From NCBI GenBank assembly GCA_947503265.1, contig CANNDC010000009.1, forward strand, positions 1 to 64,000: DNA of 64,000 bases. The letters run 5' to 3'. Positions 26,891-35,945 of this stretch are shown piece by piece. The notes under the pieces were generated by a model. It was given only the letters and a program-made list of their open reading frames with translations. It was not told the origin of the DNA and searched no databases. This DNA is from an uncultured Alteromonadaceae bacterium (GTDB lineage Bacteria > Pseudomonadota > Gammaproteobacteria > Enterobacterales > Alteromonadaceae). Numbering within the stretch: the stretch's first letter is position 1; every line of letters begins with the position of its first letter. A program made the translations under genes and the position numbers.

Positions 26891-27312
26891 CGCTGATCCT
26901 CCACGGTTTGAACATGGACAATATCGCCACACATGGCTCTTTGCGATAAATGCGTTTCATCGTCTACAGACAATAATTTAAACTCTGTGTTAACTGAATT
27001 TATGCTACACGGAAATTTTAGAATGTCGCCTGCTTGAACGTTGATTTCAGGTAAGTCTAAGTCTTGATAACGAATCGCATATTCAGTTGAGTTAATAAGC
27101 GTGATTGAATGTTCATTAGTCTGGAAGAAGACAGCATTTAGAGCTGCTTCATCCAGATAAACGGCCTCTACAACTCTTTGTTTGTCTTGAAGATTTATCT
27201 CAAGACCGGTAGTTTTTGTGCTGATTACTTCAGAGGTGATAGCTTCTGAAGCAATTGCTTGGTAGGCAAAAAACAGAACAAAAACCCCAAGAATGGGTGC
27301 TACTGTACGCAT
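26887..27312 (-). CDS. Small secreted protein of unknown function
   Basis: 141 residues with a signal peptide (MRTVAPILGVFVLFFAYQAIA-SEA). The mature part is beta-rich, with two cysteines (FPCSINSV, RAMCGDIV) that could form a disulfide. No family recognised. Its TGA stop overlaps the ATG of the three-module surface protein, so the pair is translationally coupled and probably acts together, for instance as an accessory or chaperone of the surface protein; that is inference. Confidence 0.65.
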   Translation of the reverse strand: MRTVAPILGVFVLFFAYQAIASEAITSEVISTKTTGLEINLQDKQRVVEAVYLDEAALNAVFFQTNEHSITLINSTEYAIRYQDLDLPEINVQAGDILKFPCSINSVNTEFKLLSVDDETHLSQRAMCGDIVHVQTVEDQR

Positions 27313-27556
27313 AGTATTTTCCTTTTCTGATTGTTTTCAGAAAAAGAGTGCTGAAATATGCGCAAGTCTCTCAGTTAACGTTTTAAAGATACTTAAATTA
27401 ACCTCAGCTCGACGCAAGAAAAATTGAATGCTTGTGGCACAATCAGTCGTTCGACTTAAAATCAAAACAAAGTGAGATCTCAAAACATAGTAGCGTTTAA
27501 ACGCTATCTCTCTGATGCAGAAGATTTTTGCGAAAAGATTGTTCCACAGTGGGAAG

Positions 27557-27632
27557 CGACGAAAACTGCATCCAAGCACAGGTTGCAGCGATAGTGGGTG
27601 GGTTAGATTTTATAGTGAATCTTGGAGGGTAA
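27557..27632 (+). pseudogene. Remnant copy of the M14 carboxypeptidase gene tail
   Basis: 70 of 76 bases match 14977-15052, the 3' end of the M14 gene. In frame it reads DENCIQAQVAAIVGGLDFIV then NLGG and a stop in the same place as the intact gene. No other part of that gene is nearby. The bases just upstream (27490-27550) can be read as YLSDAEDFCEKIVPQWEA, possibly another fragment. The rest of 27313-27677 shows no gene. Confidence 0.75.
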
Positions 27633-27677
27633 TATCTGGTCCAACACATGGAGTTGCAGGTTTTTGTGACTTACTGG

Positions 27678-28589
27678 CTAGTCCAATTCTAAAAAGCGAG
27701 CTGCATTGCCATAGAGAATTGCTCTTCGCTGTTGCGCACTAATACTCTTTAAGCTTTGCAGACGCGTAAGTATAAGATGCAGTGAAATGTTGTCACTTCC
27801 CAGCATTATACGATCACCGAAACCTGCTTCGATCAACCGGTTCAGAGCAACCTCATAAAGCTCAATGGGAAGCACGCTATTGGTTATGGATAGGTCGACA
27901 TAGACGTTCGGAAAGTCGGATAAAAGTTTGAGTGTTTCTTCCCAAAGTTCAGGGCGCTCTTCTCCATCTGACCCGACATGCTGAAGCCAAACTTTAAGTT
28001 TTGTGTGTCGGTTCAGCACTGCGCGCATTTTCATTGGATTTCCCATCTCACCATTGTAGTTAGGGCAGCAATGTTGATTTGCTCTAATTGATTCGCCTTT
28101 AGGGGGGCCACTCCAAGAGTGCACGCCAACTGGTACGCCAAGTTCTTCCGCAAGTGCCCAATATTGTGCCATCTTAGGGCTGTTAGGTGGAGTGCCGTCA
28201 TAGTTGAACATCATCTCATGAAGTGCACCTATCGAGCCGTTTTCAATCTCATGGCGCAACCAATTAAGATCTGGCAAGCCTTCTGTTGCCGGGAAACAAT
28301 CAAACAGAGGCTTCGCAAGATTTCGAGGACAAGGCATCATTACGCCTAATAAAAGTCGGCTGGACTCAACACTATTCCAAAGATTTAACTGCTCTTGCGA
28401 TGTAACGGACACAATTGCTAGAGCAACATTAGATACTCGCAGATTGGATAGCATTTCATCGGGACCATTCATCTTATTCTGTGAACTGGCAAGGGGCGCG
28501 TGTCGATGGACATCGATGATTGGTTGGGGAGCTGGTATGGTTTGGCACGCAGTGAAGTGTAAGGCAAAAAAGAGGCAGATGATTCTCAT
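27678..28589 (-). CDS. Amidohydrolase-family lipoprotein (COG2159-like)
   Basis: 303 residues. The leader MRIICLFFALHFTAC ends in a lipobox-like FTAC, so it is probably a periplasmic lipoprotein. The body is a TIM-barrel amidohydrolase: IIDVHRHAPLA (first metal HxH), GVPVGVHSW, KVWLQHVGSDGEE and the catalytic Asp in RIMLGSDNISL, ending with ILYGNAARFLEL, the usual NAxRLL family ending. The substrate is unknown; members include decarboxylases and lactone hydrolases. It is isolated, with gene remnants on both sides. Confidence 0.8.
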   Translation of the reverse strand: MRIICLFFALHFTACQTIPAPQPIIDVHRHAPLASSQNKMNGPDEMLSNLRVSNVALAIVSVTSQEQLNLWNSVESSRLLLGVMMPCPRNLAKPLFDCFPATEGLPDLNWLRHEIENGSIGALHEMMFNYDGTPPNSPKMAQYWALAEELGVPVGVHSWSGPPKGESIRANQHCCPNYNGEMGNPMKMRAVLNRHTKLKVWLQHVGSDGEERPELWEETLKLLSDFPNVYVDLSITNSVLPIELYEVALNRLIEAGFGDRIMLGSDNISLHLILTRLQSLKSISAQQRRAILYGNAARFLELD

Positions 28590-28930
28590 TTTCGTTCCTT
28601 TTACAATGGTTTTCTCGCAGACTTTACAAATTAACCTCAGGAAATAGCTGCTGAGAAAAAATTATAACATTTGCTGGTGCCATTTCTGAGTTTTAGATAA
28701 CACAACTGGCGCATGGCAAGTATGAATCATTACAATGATTCAATCTACTACGCCATGTAAAAGAAGCTTCGTAAAAGAATTTGTGGAGATACTTTTTCTA
28801 TGAATTTCGAGTGTCCATAAGTCGAACTACACCTGTATAATATTAATTCCTGAATGTCTGAAATACGTTGTGAGTTCGATTGGTAAGTGCAACGCTATCC
28901 TTCTCTAAGGAGGGAGGTTGCCATCAAACA

Positions 28931-29062
28931 AAGAAGCATATTTACTGCGCGCCAGAGCAAAAAGCACTTATCTGGGATAGGAACAAACAAGGTGATAGCT
29001 TGCATGATATCGCCAAAATGTCGATGAAATTAAGCCAAACCCAAAACGCATCCAAAAACTAA
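28931..29062 (+). pseudogene. Truncated IS30-type transposase N-terminus
   Basis: The frame reads KKHIYCAPEQKALIWDRNKQ then GDSLHDIAKM, which matches the N-terminal helix-turn-helix of IS30-family transposases (typically ...TPEQKxxIWDRWxxGESLxDIARxFxR). The match stops after IAKM, and the frame ends about 14 codons later; no catalytic DDE part and no inverted repeats are present. I see nothing else recognisable in the rest of the 28590-29127 gap. Confidence 0.55.
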
Positions 29063-29127
29063 CACACCATAATTTCATTCTGATTAGAGCATTTCACTTT
29101 TTCCAATTTGCCTGCTTTTTGAATCGA

Positions 29128-29742
29128 TTACCCAGCTGTATTCATCAATTGCGCACGAACAACAAAGCGAAGTTCAGGATCGGGCGCAACACTGTTAAAT
29201 GGATAACAGGTAATGAGTGTTAGCAAATCTTCGTCAGTGCTTTCCGTTAGTTCAATCTGATCTTCATGGGCAATGCGTATTTCTTCGATTTTGTAACGGC
29301 TTGAATTCGACTGAGTATCTGCAAGAATGATATCGCCCAGCTGCAAATCTTTGAGAATCGCAAAATGCGTATCTCTATGGCCAGAAATAACCGAGTTTCC
29401 CTGTTCTCCCGGCAGTGGGGTATGGCTGATATGCCCCGGACCAAAGGCCAATGTTCTGCCTGTCGCGCCCGATAAAACATACAAGGTTTCATTCGCCAAG
29501 GTGAGTTTTGCAACTGGAAATGTATCGGCCCATGACCAAGGTGTCACGGGTTGGTTTGTCTCTACAGAGCTAACCCAAGCATCTTCAATCAGATGCTGGG
29601 CAAGCAAAGCTTTGGCGTGGATGTAACCACTGGAGGCAAATAAATAGCCTCCAATAGAGAAAAATACCAGTGCCCATTTGTACTTCCACAGCCCACTAAC
29701 CACTTTTGCACTTAACGGCTTCTTGTGAAAATGACCGTACAT
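29128..29742 (-). CDS. Class GN sortase of the dedicated proteobacterial sortase system
   Basis: Membrane-anchored transpeptidase of 204 residues. A single N-terminal membrane segment (WALVFFSIGGYLFASSGYI) precedes the sortase domain. The catalytic triad is visible: His in SVISGHRDTHF, Cys in LLTLITCYPF and Arg in ELRFVVRA. It should recognise the LPKTA tail of the protein encoded just upstream, whose gene overlaps it by 31 bp. Class GN sortases normally occur one per genome with a single cognate target, and this arrangement fits. Confidence 0.93.
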   Translation of the reverse strand: MYGHFHKKPLSAKVVSGLWKYKWALVFFSIGGYLFASSGYIHAKALLAQHLIEDAWVSSVETNQPVTPWSWADTFPVAKLTLANETLYVLSGATGRTLAFGPGHISHTPLPGEQGNSVISGHRDTHFAILKDLQLGDIILADTQSNSSRYKIEEIRIAHEDQIELTESTDEDLLTLITCYPFNSVAPDPELRFVVRAQLMNTAG

Positions 29743-31988
29743 AAGCCAACTCCCATTAATATTAAGCCAAGTAGGGCGTATAACTCGGATAAGGTTGCAG
29801 TTTTGGGAAGCGTGCCAACGGCGTTGGCTGATTTCATCGCCATACCTCTTAACATTCCTTTTGGAAGCATCGCTTTTGCTCTGGCCTCTTTTGCAATTTC
29901 AAGTGCCGTGGGTATCACATCCACCGCCACTAAACTTGTCATTGAGCTGACTAGATGATGCTTCATGGCAACCGTTTCGATAGCCTTGTCTAAGCTATCC
30001 TTGTCTTGCCCGAACACTTTATTTCTTTCCAACTGCGCGATTTTACGGCGCGCCCACAGCACATCAAGACCAGATTGGTTGCTTCCTTGCTGCAAATTCA
30101 GACCTTTTTGCCAATACTGATTTTTTAAGCTGCCTGACACCATAAGTTTGTCTGGTTTTGACGCGGTTTTATAACTGATCATCAAGGGTTCGCCTTGGTA
30201 CAAATCTGGTAGCTGACTGGGGTAGAACTCAACGTCGTCATCAAAGTTGATTAGCAAGTCAGACAAAACCGGATTGCTCAGTTTGTTAAACAAGGTTTTC
30301 ATTTCTTTTTGAACCGCATCAATTGAGCCAATGTAAGTGAAAGTCCCTTTGCCCATCATGGCCGCCTCTGTCATAAAATAACTATTTGGTGCTGATCCAA
30401 TACCCACTGTAAACAAGCGGCTATCTGCTAAGTTGTCGTTAACGTATTCAAACAACTGCGTCTCATTCCCAACCGCACCATCGGTGATAAATATCACTTG
30501 GCGAATACTCTCTTGGTTATTAGATTTTTGAATGCCGCGTTCTTGATTGCCGAGAGCCAGTTGCAATGCACTTAGCATTTCTGTGCCACCATCAGCATTT
30601 AGCTCTCCGACAAAGAGTTTTGCGTCAGTCTTGTGATCTAGACTTGCCAGTTTGGGATTCGCCCACATTCGATGAGCAGTAGAATTGAATTCAATTAAGT
30701 TGAACCTGTCGGTCTCTGCTAGCTGGTCTATTGCCAACGACAACGCGGTTTTCGCTTGTTGCATGGATTCACCCGACATAGACCCTGAAGTATCAATAAT
30801 GAAAATCACTTCTCGAGGCAGCACTAACTGTGCGTTTGCTTCAACAGGAGGCATTAGCATCACCATGCCGTAATGTTCAGTTTGGCTTGAAGGGTTTTTA
30901 CTGCTCATGCTTTCACTAGAAGCTGAATTGATAGCTGATTTTGAACCTGCATTGGATTCTTCAAATGGTTGGCTGAAATGCGCAGCCAAGGGCGCGTAAG
31001 ACTTGGGAACATGCCATTCCAGCACAAAGTCCTGATTGGCTATCATGTCTTGCTGCAATTTGACCTCGTATTGGTTTTCAGCCACTTCATCAACATGTAT
31101 AGGGTGAAATTCACTGGCAATCTTGTCGAGGGCAAACCCTGCTTTCAGTGAAACCCTGATTGCCACTTTATTTAATTTGGCCGCTGATTCGCTTTTCTTA
31201 GAATCGGTTTCAGTTTGGTGTGTATTTTTAACCAGCTCAACTGAGCTCGCTTCTACTGAGCTCGTATTCACTAAGCTCGTATCAATAGCCCCCATGGTCC
31301 AACCATCATCAACCTCGATCATTCCGGGTGGGGTGTATCTAGGTGTTATTGTGGTTGGAAATCTCAGGCTAAATTCACCTGATTGGTAGGCAACAGCCTG
31401 TTGGTATTCAATAGTCACAGAAATGGATTCACCAGGGCCAATATTTGCAACTGAATTCTTAAAAATATTGGCTCTTTGCTGGCTCAACAAACTGGCTTTT
31501 TTACCTTGTCGTTTTGCCTGCTCATAAATGGCTTTGGCTTTTTGTTTTGGATGAATTTCACCGACTATTTTTCGCTCACCAATTTCCATTTCCAAATGAT
31601 CCACTGCTGCATTCTCAGGTAATGGAAAGACATAAATTCCGTTCACCCAATGATCCGTGTTGTTGGTGAATAACTGGGTTACTCTGGCCCGCGCAATCAA
31701 ACCAACCACACTGATGTCTACATTAGTTTCTATCAACGGAGAAAGTTGATACCCCTCTTGGCCTTGTCGTTCAAGAAAAAAGCTTCCTTGCTCTACGTGA
31801 CTGTAATCTTTAACAAAAATTGGGACAGTTTCATTTGCTGATGCAGATTCGGATTCATAAGACACATCAATTTTAAATTTAGCGCGCTCTTGTTGGTTTT
31901 GCTCTTCAAAAAAAGGCACTGCGTATTGCAGCGCCCCGATCAAGGTCAATAACAAGAACACGATGACAAATCGTAGTCGCTTGATCAC
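29712..31988 (-). CDS. Sortase target protein with VIT and von Willebrand A domains
   Basis: 758 residues. N-terminal membrane-type leader (FVIVFLLLTLIGALQYAVPF), a VIT domain (about 85-215; VVGLIARARVTQLFTNNTDH, GKKASLLSQQRANIFKNSVA), then a vWA domain with the MIDAS motif DTSGSMSGES (about residue 400) and TDGAVGNE. The C-terminus is a sorting signal: LPKTA, a hydrophobic stretch (LYALLGLILMGVGLCTVIF) and basic TRSR. The LPKTA variant of LPxTG is usual for the marine proteobacterial system. It overlaps the sortase gene. The protein is probably attached to an unknown envelope acceptor and may be involved in adhesion or proteolytic processing; its role is not established. Confidence 0.92.
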   Translation of the reverse strand: MIKRLRFVIVFLLLTLIGALQYAVPFFEEQNQQERAKFKIDVSYESESASANETVPIFVKDYSHVEQGSFFLERQGQEGYQLSPLIETNVDISVVGLIARARVTQLFTNNTDHWVNGIYVFPLPENAAVDHLEMEIGERKIVGEIHPKQKAKAIYEQAKRQGKKASLLSQQRANIFKNSVANIGPGESISVTIEYQQAVAYQSGEFSLRFPTTITPRYTPPGMIEVDDGWTMGAIDTSLVNTSSVEASSVELVKNTHQTETDSKKSESAAKLNKVAIRVSLKAGFALDKIASEFHPIHVDEVAENQYEVKLQQDMIANQDFVLEWHVPKSYAPLAAHFSQPFEESNAGSKSAINSASSESMSSKNPSSQTEHYGMVMLMPPVEANAQLVLPREVIFIIDTSGSMSGESMQQAKTALSLAIDQLAETDRFNLIEFNSTAHRMWANPKLASLDHKTDAKLFVGELNADGGTEMLSALQLALGNQERGIQKSNNQESIRQVIFITDGAVGNETQLFEYVNDNLADSRLFTVGIGSAPNSYFMTEAAMMGKGTFTYIGSIDAVQKEMKTLFNKLSNPVLSDLLINFDDDVEFYPSQLPDLYQGEPLMISYKTASKPDKLMVSGSLKNQYWQKGLNLQQGSNQSGLDVLWARRKIAQLERNKVFGQDKDSLDKAIETVAMKHHLVSSMTSLVAVDVIPTALEIAKEARAKAMLPKGMLRGMAMKSANAVGTLPKTATLSELYALLGLILMGVGLCTVIFTRSR

Positions 31989-31998
31989 AACACTTCTC

Positions 31999-32781
31999 CT
32001 AGTAATTAGAGGCTGTCATGGCTTGCTGACCTTCCGCAATGCGCACCAATACTCGGCGATCAAAGAAGTGGTCTTCGTTAGAAACCGGCTCGTTTTCACT
32101 TTTTGCGGTGATAACCGACTGGCTCTCACCAAATGAGTTTGTTAGTACTTGCTTCTCACTTACTCCCTTATCTATCAGGTAATCTTTAACGCTAATTACG
32201 CGTTGTTCTGAAAGTGCTTGGTTGTACGTTGAATCGCCTCGCGCATCTGCAAAACCAGACAATGACACCACCAATTGCGGGTTATCTGCCAAGCCTTTTG
32301 CAACTAAATCTAATTGTGACTTAAAGTGATCTTCAATGAGGTAAGAAGCCGTGCGGAATTGAATATTGGCTTCCACTTCTTGAATAACTCGCTCAATTTC
32401 TTTATTCAGTGAAACCAGTTCAATTTGGTTTTGCTTAAGCGCATTTTCGTATTGGCTTTGCAGTGCGAGTAATTCTCTTTTTTGACGGCCCAATTCAGAC
32501 TTCATGGTGTTATTCGCTGTGTTAGCAGCGGCAAGCGCGGTATTAGATTTCTCCAGACGATTTTCATCATTGATATCATCTGCGACCAGCACACCAAAAG
32601 CGCCTCCGATAATCGCGCCGACTGGCCCTGCAATCAAAGCGCCAGCAACGGCTCCTGAGCCAAAGCCAATAGCTTCTTTGTTTTTCTCAGAATCAGTGCG
32701 CTCTTGAGCAAATGCCCCTTGTCCAATTGGACTTAAAGAAAGTGAAATAATGGTGGCTAAAGATAAAGTTAGTTTTTTCAT
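31999..32781 (-). CDS. pdsO: Sortase-associated OmpA-like protein
   Basis: 260 residues. Signal peptide MKKLTLSLATIISLSLSPIG to AFA, a glycine-zipper hydrophobic hairpin (FGSGAVAGALIAGPVGAIIG), a coiled coil (about 80-140, KSELGRQKRELLALQSQYEN) and a C-terminal OmpA peptidoglycan-binding domain with LVVSLSGFADARGDSTYNQALSEQRV. The family occurs with class GN sortase and its target, and it is first in that three-gene operon. It may tie the system to peptidoglycan; that is inference from the domain. Confidence 0.88.
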   Translation of the reverse strand: MKKLTLSLATIISLSLSPIGQGAFAQERTDSEKNKEAIGFGSGAVAGALIAGPVGAIIGGAFGVLVADDINDENRLEKSNTALAAANTANNTMKSELGRQKRELLALQSQYENALKQNQIELVSLNKEIERVIQEVEANIQFRTASYLIEDHFKSQLDLVAKGLADNPQLVVSLSGFADARGDSTYNQALSEQRVISVKDYLIDKGVSEKQVLTNSFGESQSVITAKSENEPVSNEDHFFDRRVLVRIAEGQQAMTASNY

Positions 32782-33015
32782 AGTATTGCTCCGTTAGATA
32801 GTAAGTCGTGTTTTTGTTGGCAAGCTTTTCATTTACAAGCTTTTCATTTGCAAGTGTTTTGCATACTAAGCTTCTTGCTTGGGAACTATTAAACGATTGC
32901 TTTTGGGCAGATTTACGGAGCAAAAATGGCAATTTGGCGAGCAAATGTGGCGAAAAAATGGAAATTGCTATTGAGAGTTGAAAACTAGGCGGTTCAGACC
33001 AAAAACTAGGATATA

Positions 33016-33753
33016 GTGATTAACAGGTTTAAATTGGTAGTTGAAACAGTGAAAAGAACAGGCTTAAAACGAATTGCAATTGTAGAAGATGATCCCTCAA
33101 TCAGAGAGAACTATGCTTCCGCATTGAAAAAGCAAGGATACGAAGTATTGACCTATGCCAATCGCCCGGAAGCGGAAGCGGCATTTGCACAAAGATTGCC
33201 TGATCTTGCTGTTGTCGACATTGGCTTACAAGATGAAATCGACGGCGGATTTGCACTTTGCCAACAATTACGTAGTCTTTCTAAAACCCTACCTATTATC
33301 TTTTTTACTGCTCGTGACAATGATTATGACACCATTTGTGGGTTAAGAATGGGTGCAGATGACTATCTCACTAAAGATATCAGCCTTCCACATTTGATGG
33401 CTAGAATCGCAGCTTTGTTTAGACGCACAGAGCTATTGAATCAACCACAAGTGGCAACAGACCTGATTGAATCAGGCGATTTACAAATGGATGCCAATCG
33501 CATGACCGTCAGTTGGCAAGGTACACCTATTGAACTAACCGTTACTGAATTTTGGATGTTGCATGCCATCGCAAAATTTGCCGGTCATGTGAAAAGCCGA
33601 CAACAATTGATGGACGAATCCAAAATGGTCGTAGATGACACAACGATTACGTCACACATCAAACGTATCCGCAAAAAGTTTATGCAAGTTGATGGCGAAT
33701 TTGATCGAATAGAAACTGTCTATGGTATGGGTTATCGCTGGAAGTCAGACTAA
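33016..33753 (+). CDS. pdsR: Dedicated sortase system response regulator
   Basis: OmpR-type response regulator, 245 residues: receiver domain with the acidic pair in AIVEDDPS, phospho-Asp in LAVVDIGLQD, Thr in IFFTARDND and Lys in DDYLTKDIS; then a winged helix (IELTVTEFWMLHAIAKFAGH, TSHIKRIRKKF, YGMGYRW). It is divergent from pdsO and overlaps in function with the kinase that follows 3 bp later. The GTG start at 33016 has AGGA four bases upstream; an alternative GTG at 33049 would begin MKRTGLKRIAIVEDD and is also possible. Confidence 0.9.
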   Translation: MINRFKLVVETVKRTGLKRIAIVEDDPSIRENYASALKKQGYEVLTYANRPEAEAAFAQRLPDLAVVDIGLQDEIDGGFALCQQLRSLSKTLPIIFFTARDNDYDTICGLRMGADDYLTKDISLPHLMARIAALFRRTELLNQPQVATDLIESGDLQMDANRMTVSWQGTPIELTVTEFWMLHAIAKFAGHVKSRQQLMDESKMVVDDTTITSHIKRIRKKFMQVDGEFDRIETVYGMGYRWKSD

Positions 33754-33756
33754 ATC

Positions 33757-35919
33757 ATGTATCGCATTCGTTTTGGTATTCGCCTTAAACTGCTGTTGCT
33801 GTCCTTATTTCTTTTCGCCATTCCTTGGCTGGGCTATAAGTATGTTTGGGAACTGGAAACCTATCTTAGAATTGGCCAAGAGCAAACCATGGTGGGCACA
33901 GCAAGAGCGGTCGCAACAGCATTACATGAGCGACCATCATTATTTGATAGCCAATCTTCCTATTTAAAAGATGTCAAACCTGGCACCGACTTATACGCGC
34001 ACAAAATAGTTGACCCCATTCGGTTGGACGGACAACTGGACGACTGGATTGACTACCAACACTTAATGCTTGAGTACAATGAGCGCCAACTGATTGAACA
34101 AAACCATATTTATTCACCACAAAGCTTAAGTTTTCAACATATGGTGGGGCAATTTGGCCGCTATTTATACGCCATGTTCGCAGTGACCGATGATAATCTG
34201 GTTTTTCGTCCTGAAAATAGCCTTAGAGTGGACAGAAACGACTATCTTTTGATTGCGGTGACAGATCAAATGGGAGAATTTCGTCGTTATATTGTAGCTC
34301 CTCAGAAGTCGGGATGGGTAAATGCCTACTTGCTCGATGATAATCTAGATTCAGTCAGACCAATTCAATTAGAAACCGATATTCAAGGAAGTTGGCAACA
34401 AACTGAACAGGGTTACAACATTGAGTTGCGTTTTCCGTTAGAAATCATGTCGAGCAAAATTGCCTTCGCCATTGCCGATGTTGACGATAAGATTCAGCGT
34501 CAAACTAACTTTATTGTAGGTACGGCAAATCCAAATCAATCGGACTCTCTAGGCACGGTATTAGTGCCCTCTCCAGAGATTGAAAATATCATCAAAGGGC
34601 TAAAATACTCTAACGCTAGAGTTTGGGTAGTAGACAAGCATATGCGTGTTTTGGCTCGGTCGGGAAGTATTCAAGAAGCAGGGGGAATTCGGGTAAACAA
34701 CCAATATTCTCAGGCAAACACTTGGTGGGAGAAATTGGAACAAAAGTGGTTATTTCCTCTTTATTATCAAATATTGACGAAGCCGCCGGCAGATTTTGTC
34801 GACGAATTGGAAAATGCGTTTGCTTTAAAGGGACAAGACATTAAGGAAGCAATGACAGGTGAGTCTAGCTCTCACTGGCGGCTCACTCCCGACAGCAAAG
34901 CGGTTGTTCTTTCTGCTGCTCACCCAATCTTTATCGATGAACAAGTAATGGGAGCCGTCGTAGTCGAACAAACAACTAACGGTATTCGAACACTACGAAA
35001 CCAAGCGCTGGAGCAACTATTCCATGTCATTCTAGCGGTTGTGTTTCTGGGCACTGCCGCGTTGTTTTTATTTGCCTCTCGCATTTCTTTTCGCATTCGC
35101 AAGTTGCGTGATGAAACCGAATCGGCAATCGATCCAAACGGAAAAATTCTGGGTAACTTAGAAGCGTCCAAAACCAAAGATGAAATTGGTGATTTATCCA
35201 GAACTTTTCATAGCGTGCTGGATAAACTCCAACAATATAATAGCTACTTGGAAAACATGAGTTCACGATTGTCACACGAATTGAGAACACCTGTGGCAGT
35301 GGTAAAGTCTTCGCTGGAAAATTTGACCTTGAGTCAGCAAAGTGGTGAGTCTGAAGCAGAAAAAACGGAATATATCGACAGGGCTCAGCAGGGAATTAAC
35401 AGACTAAGTACTATTCTCACCAACATGAGCGAAGCCACCCGGCTTGAACAAGCTATTCAGTATAATGAACAAGAGTATTTCGACTTGGGCAAACTGACTG
35501 CTGGATGTACCGCTGGATATCAAACGGCTTATCCAAAAAACCAGTTTAAATTTGACGATAGAAAAGTAAATAAACAGGTATTGGGCTCGCCAGAACTCTT
35601 CGCCCAAATGTTAGATAAAATTGTTGCCAATGCGGTCGAATTTAGCCCTCCAGAATCAACGATTAACTTAACCTTAGTAGAAAAAAACAAGCATATTCAG
35701 CTTTGTGTGTCTAATGATGGCCCAACCTTACCCGACAACATGCATGAACAGCTTACTGACTCTATGGTATCGGTTCGTCAGCAACAAGATCCTGACAAGA
35801 CGCACTTAGGCTTAGGTCTGTACATCGCCAAAATCATTGCCGAGTACCACCAAGGAAAAATTACTATCCAAAATCGCGAAGACCACACTGGTGTCGTTGT
35901 GATCATTGAATTAAGCTAA
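33757..35919 (+). CDS. pdsS: Dedicated sortase system sensor histidine kinase
   Basis: 720 residues. Membrane segment near 10-25, a long periplasmic region (30-415) whose IRLDGQLDDWIDYQHLMLEY start and FRFPLEI-type strands resemble a CBM9-like carbohydrate-binding or DOMON-type fold, a second membrane segment (ALEQLFHVILAVVFLGTAAL), HAMP, HisKA with the phospho-His in SSRLSHELRTPVAVV (about 507), and HATPase (KIVANAVEFSPPES, HLGLGLYIAKIIAEYH). The start lies 3 bp after pdsR, so the pair is cotranscribed. It presumably sets expression of the divergent sortase operon in response to an envelope signal. Confidence 0.9.
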   Translation: MYRIRFGIRLKLLLLSLFLFAIPWLGYKYVWELETYLRIGQEQTMVGTARAVATALHERPSLFDSQSSYLKDVKPGTDLYAHKIVDPIRLDGQLDDWIDYQHLMLEYNERQLIEQNHIYSPQSLSFQHMVGQFGRYLYAMFAVTDDNLVFRPENSLRVDRNDYLLIAVTDQMGEFRRYIVAPQKSGWVNAYLLDDNLDSVRPIQLETDIQGSWQQTEQGYNIELRFPLEIMSSKIAFAIADVDDKIQRQTNFIVGTANPNQSDSLGTVLVPSPEIENIIKGLKYSNARVWVVDKHMRVLARSGSIQEAGGIRVNNQYSQANTWWEKLEQKWLFPLYYQILTKPPADFVDELENAFALKGQDIKEAMTGESSSHWRLTPDSKAVVLSAAHPIFIDEQVMGAVVVEQTTNGIRTLRNQALEQLFHVILAVVFLGTAALFLFASRISFRIRKLRDETESAIDPNGKILGNLEASKTKDEIGDLSRTFHSVLDKLQQYNSYLENMSSRLSHELRTPVAVVKSSLENLTLSQQSGESEAEKTEYIDRAQQGINRLSTILTNMSEATRLEQAIQYNEQEYFDLGKLTAGCTAGYQTAYPKNQFKFDDRKVNKQVLGSPELFAQMLDKIVANAVEFSPPESTINLTLVEKNKHIQLCVSNDGPTLPDNMHEQLTDSMVSVRQQQDPDKTHLGLGLYIAKIIAEYHQGKITIQNREDHTGVVVIIELS

Positions 35920-35945
35920 CCCGATTTGTCTCGATCTACTTCGAC

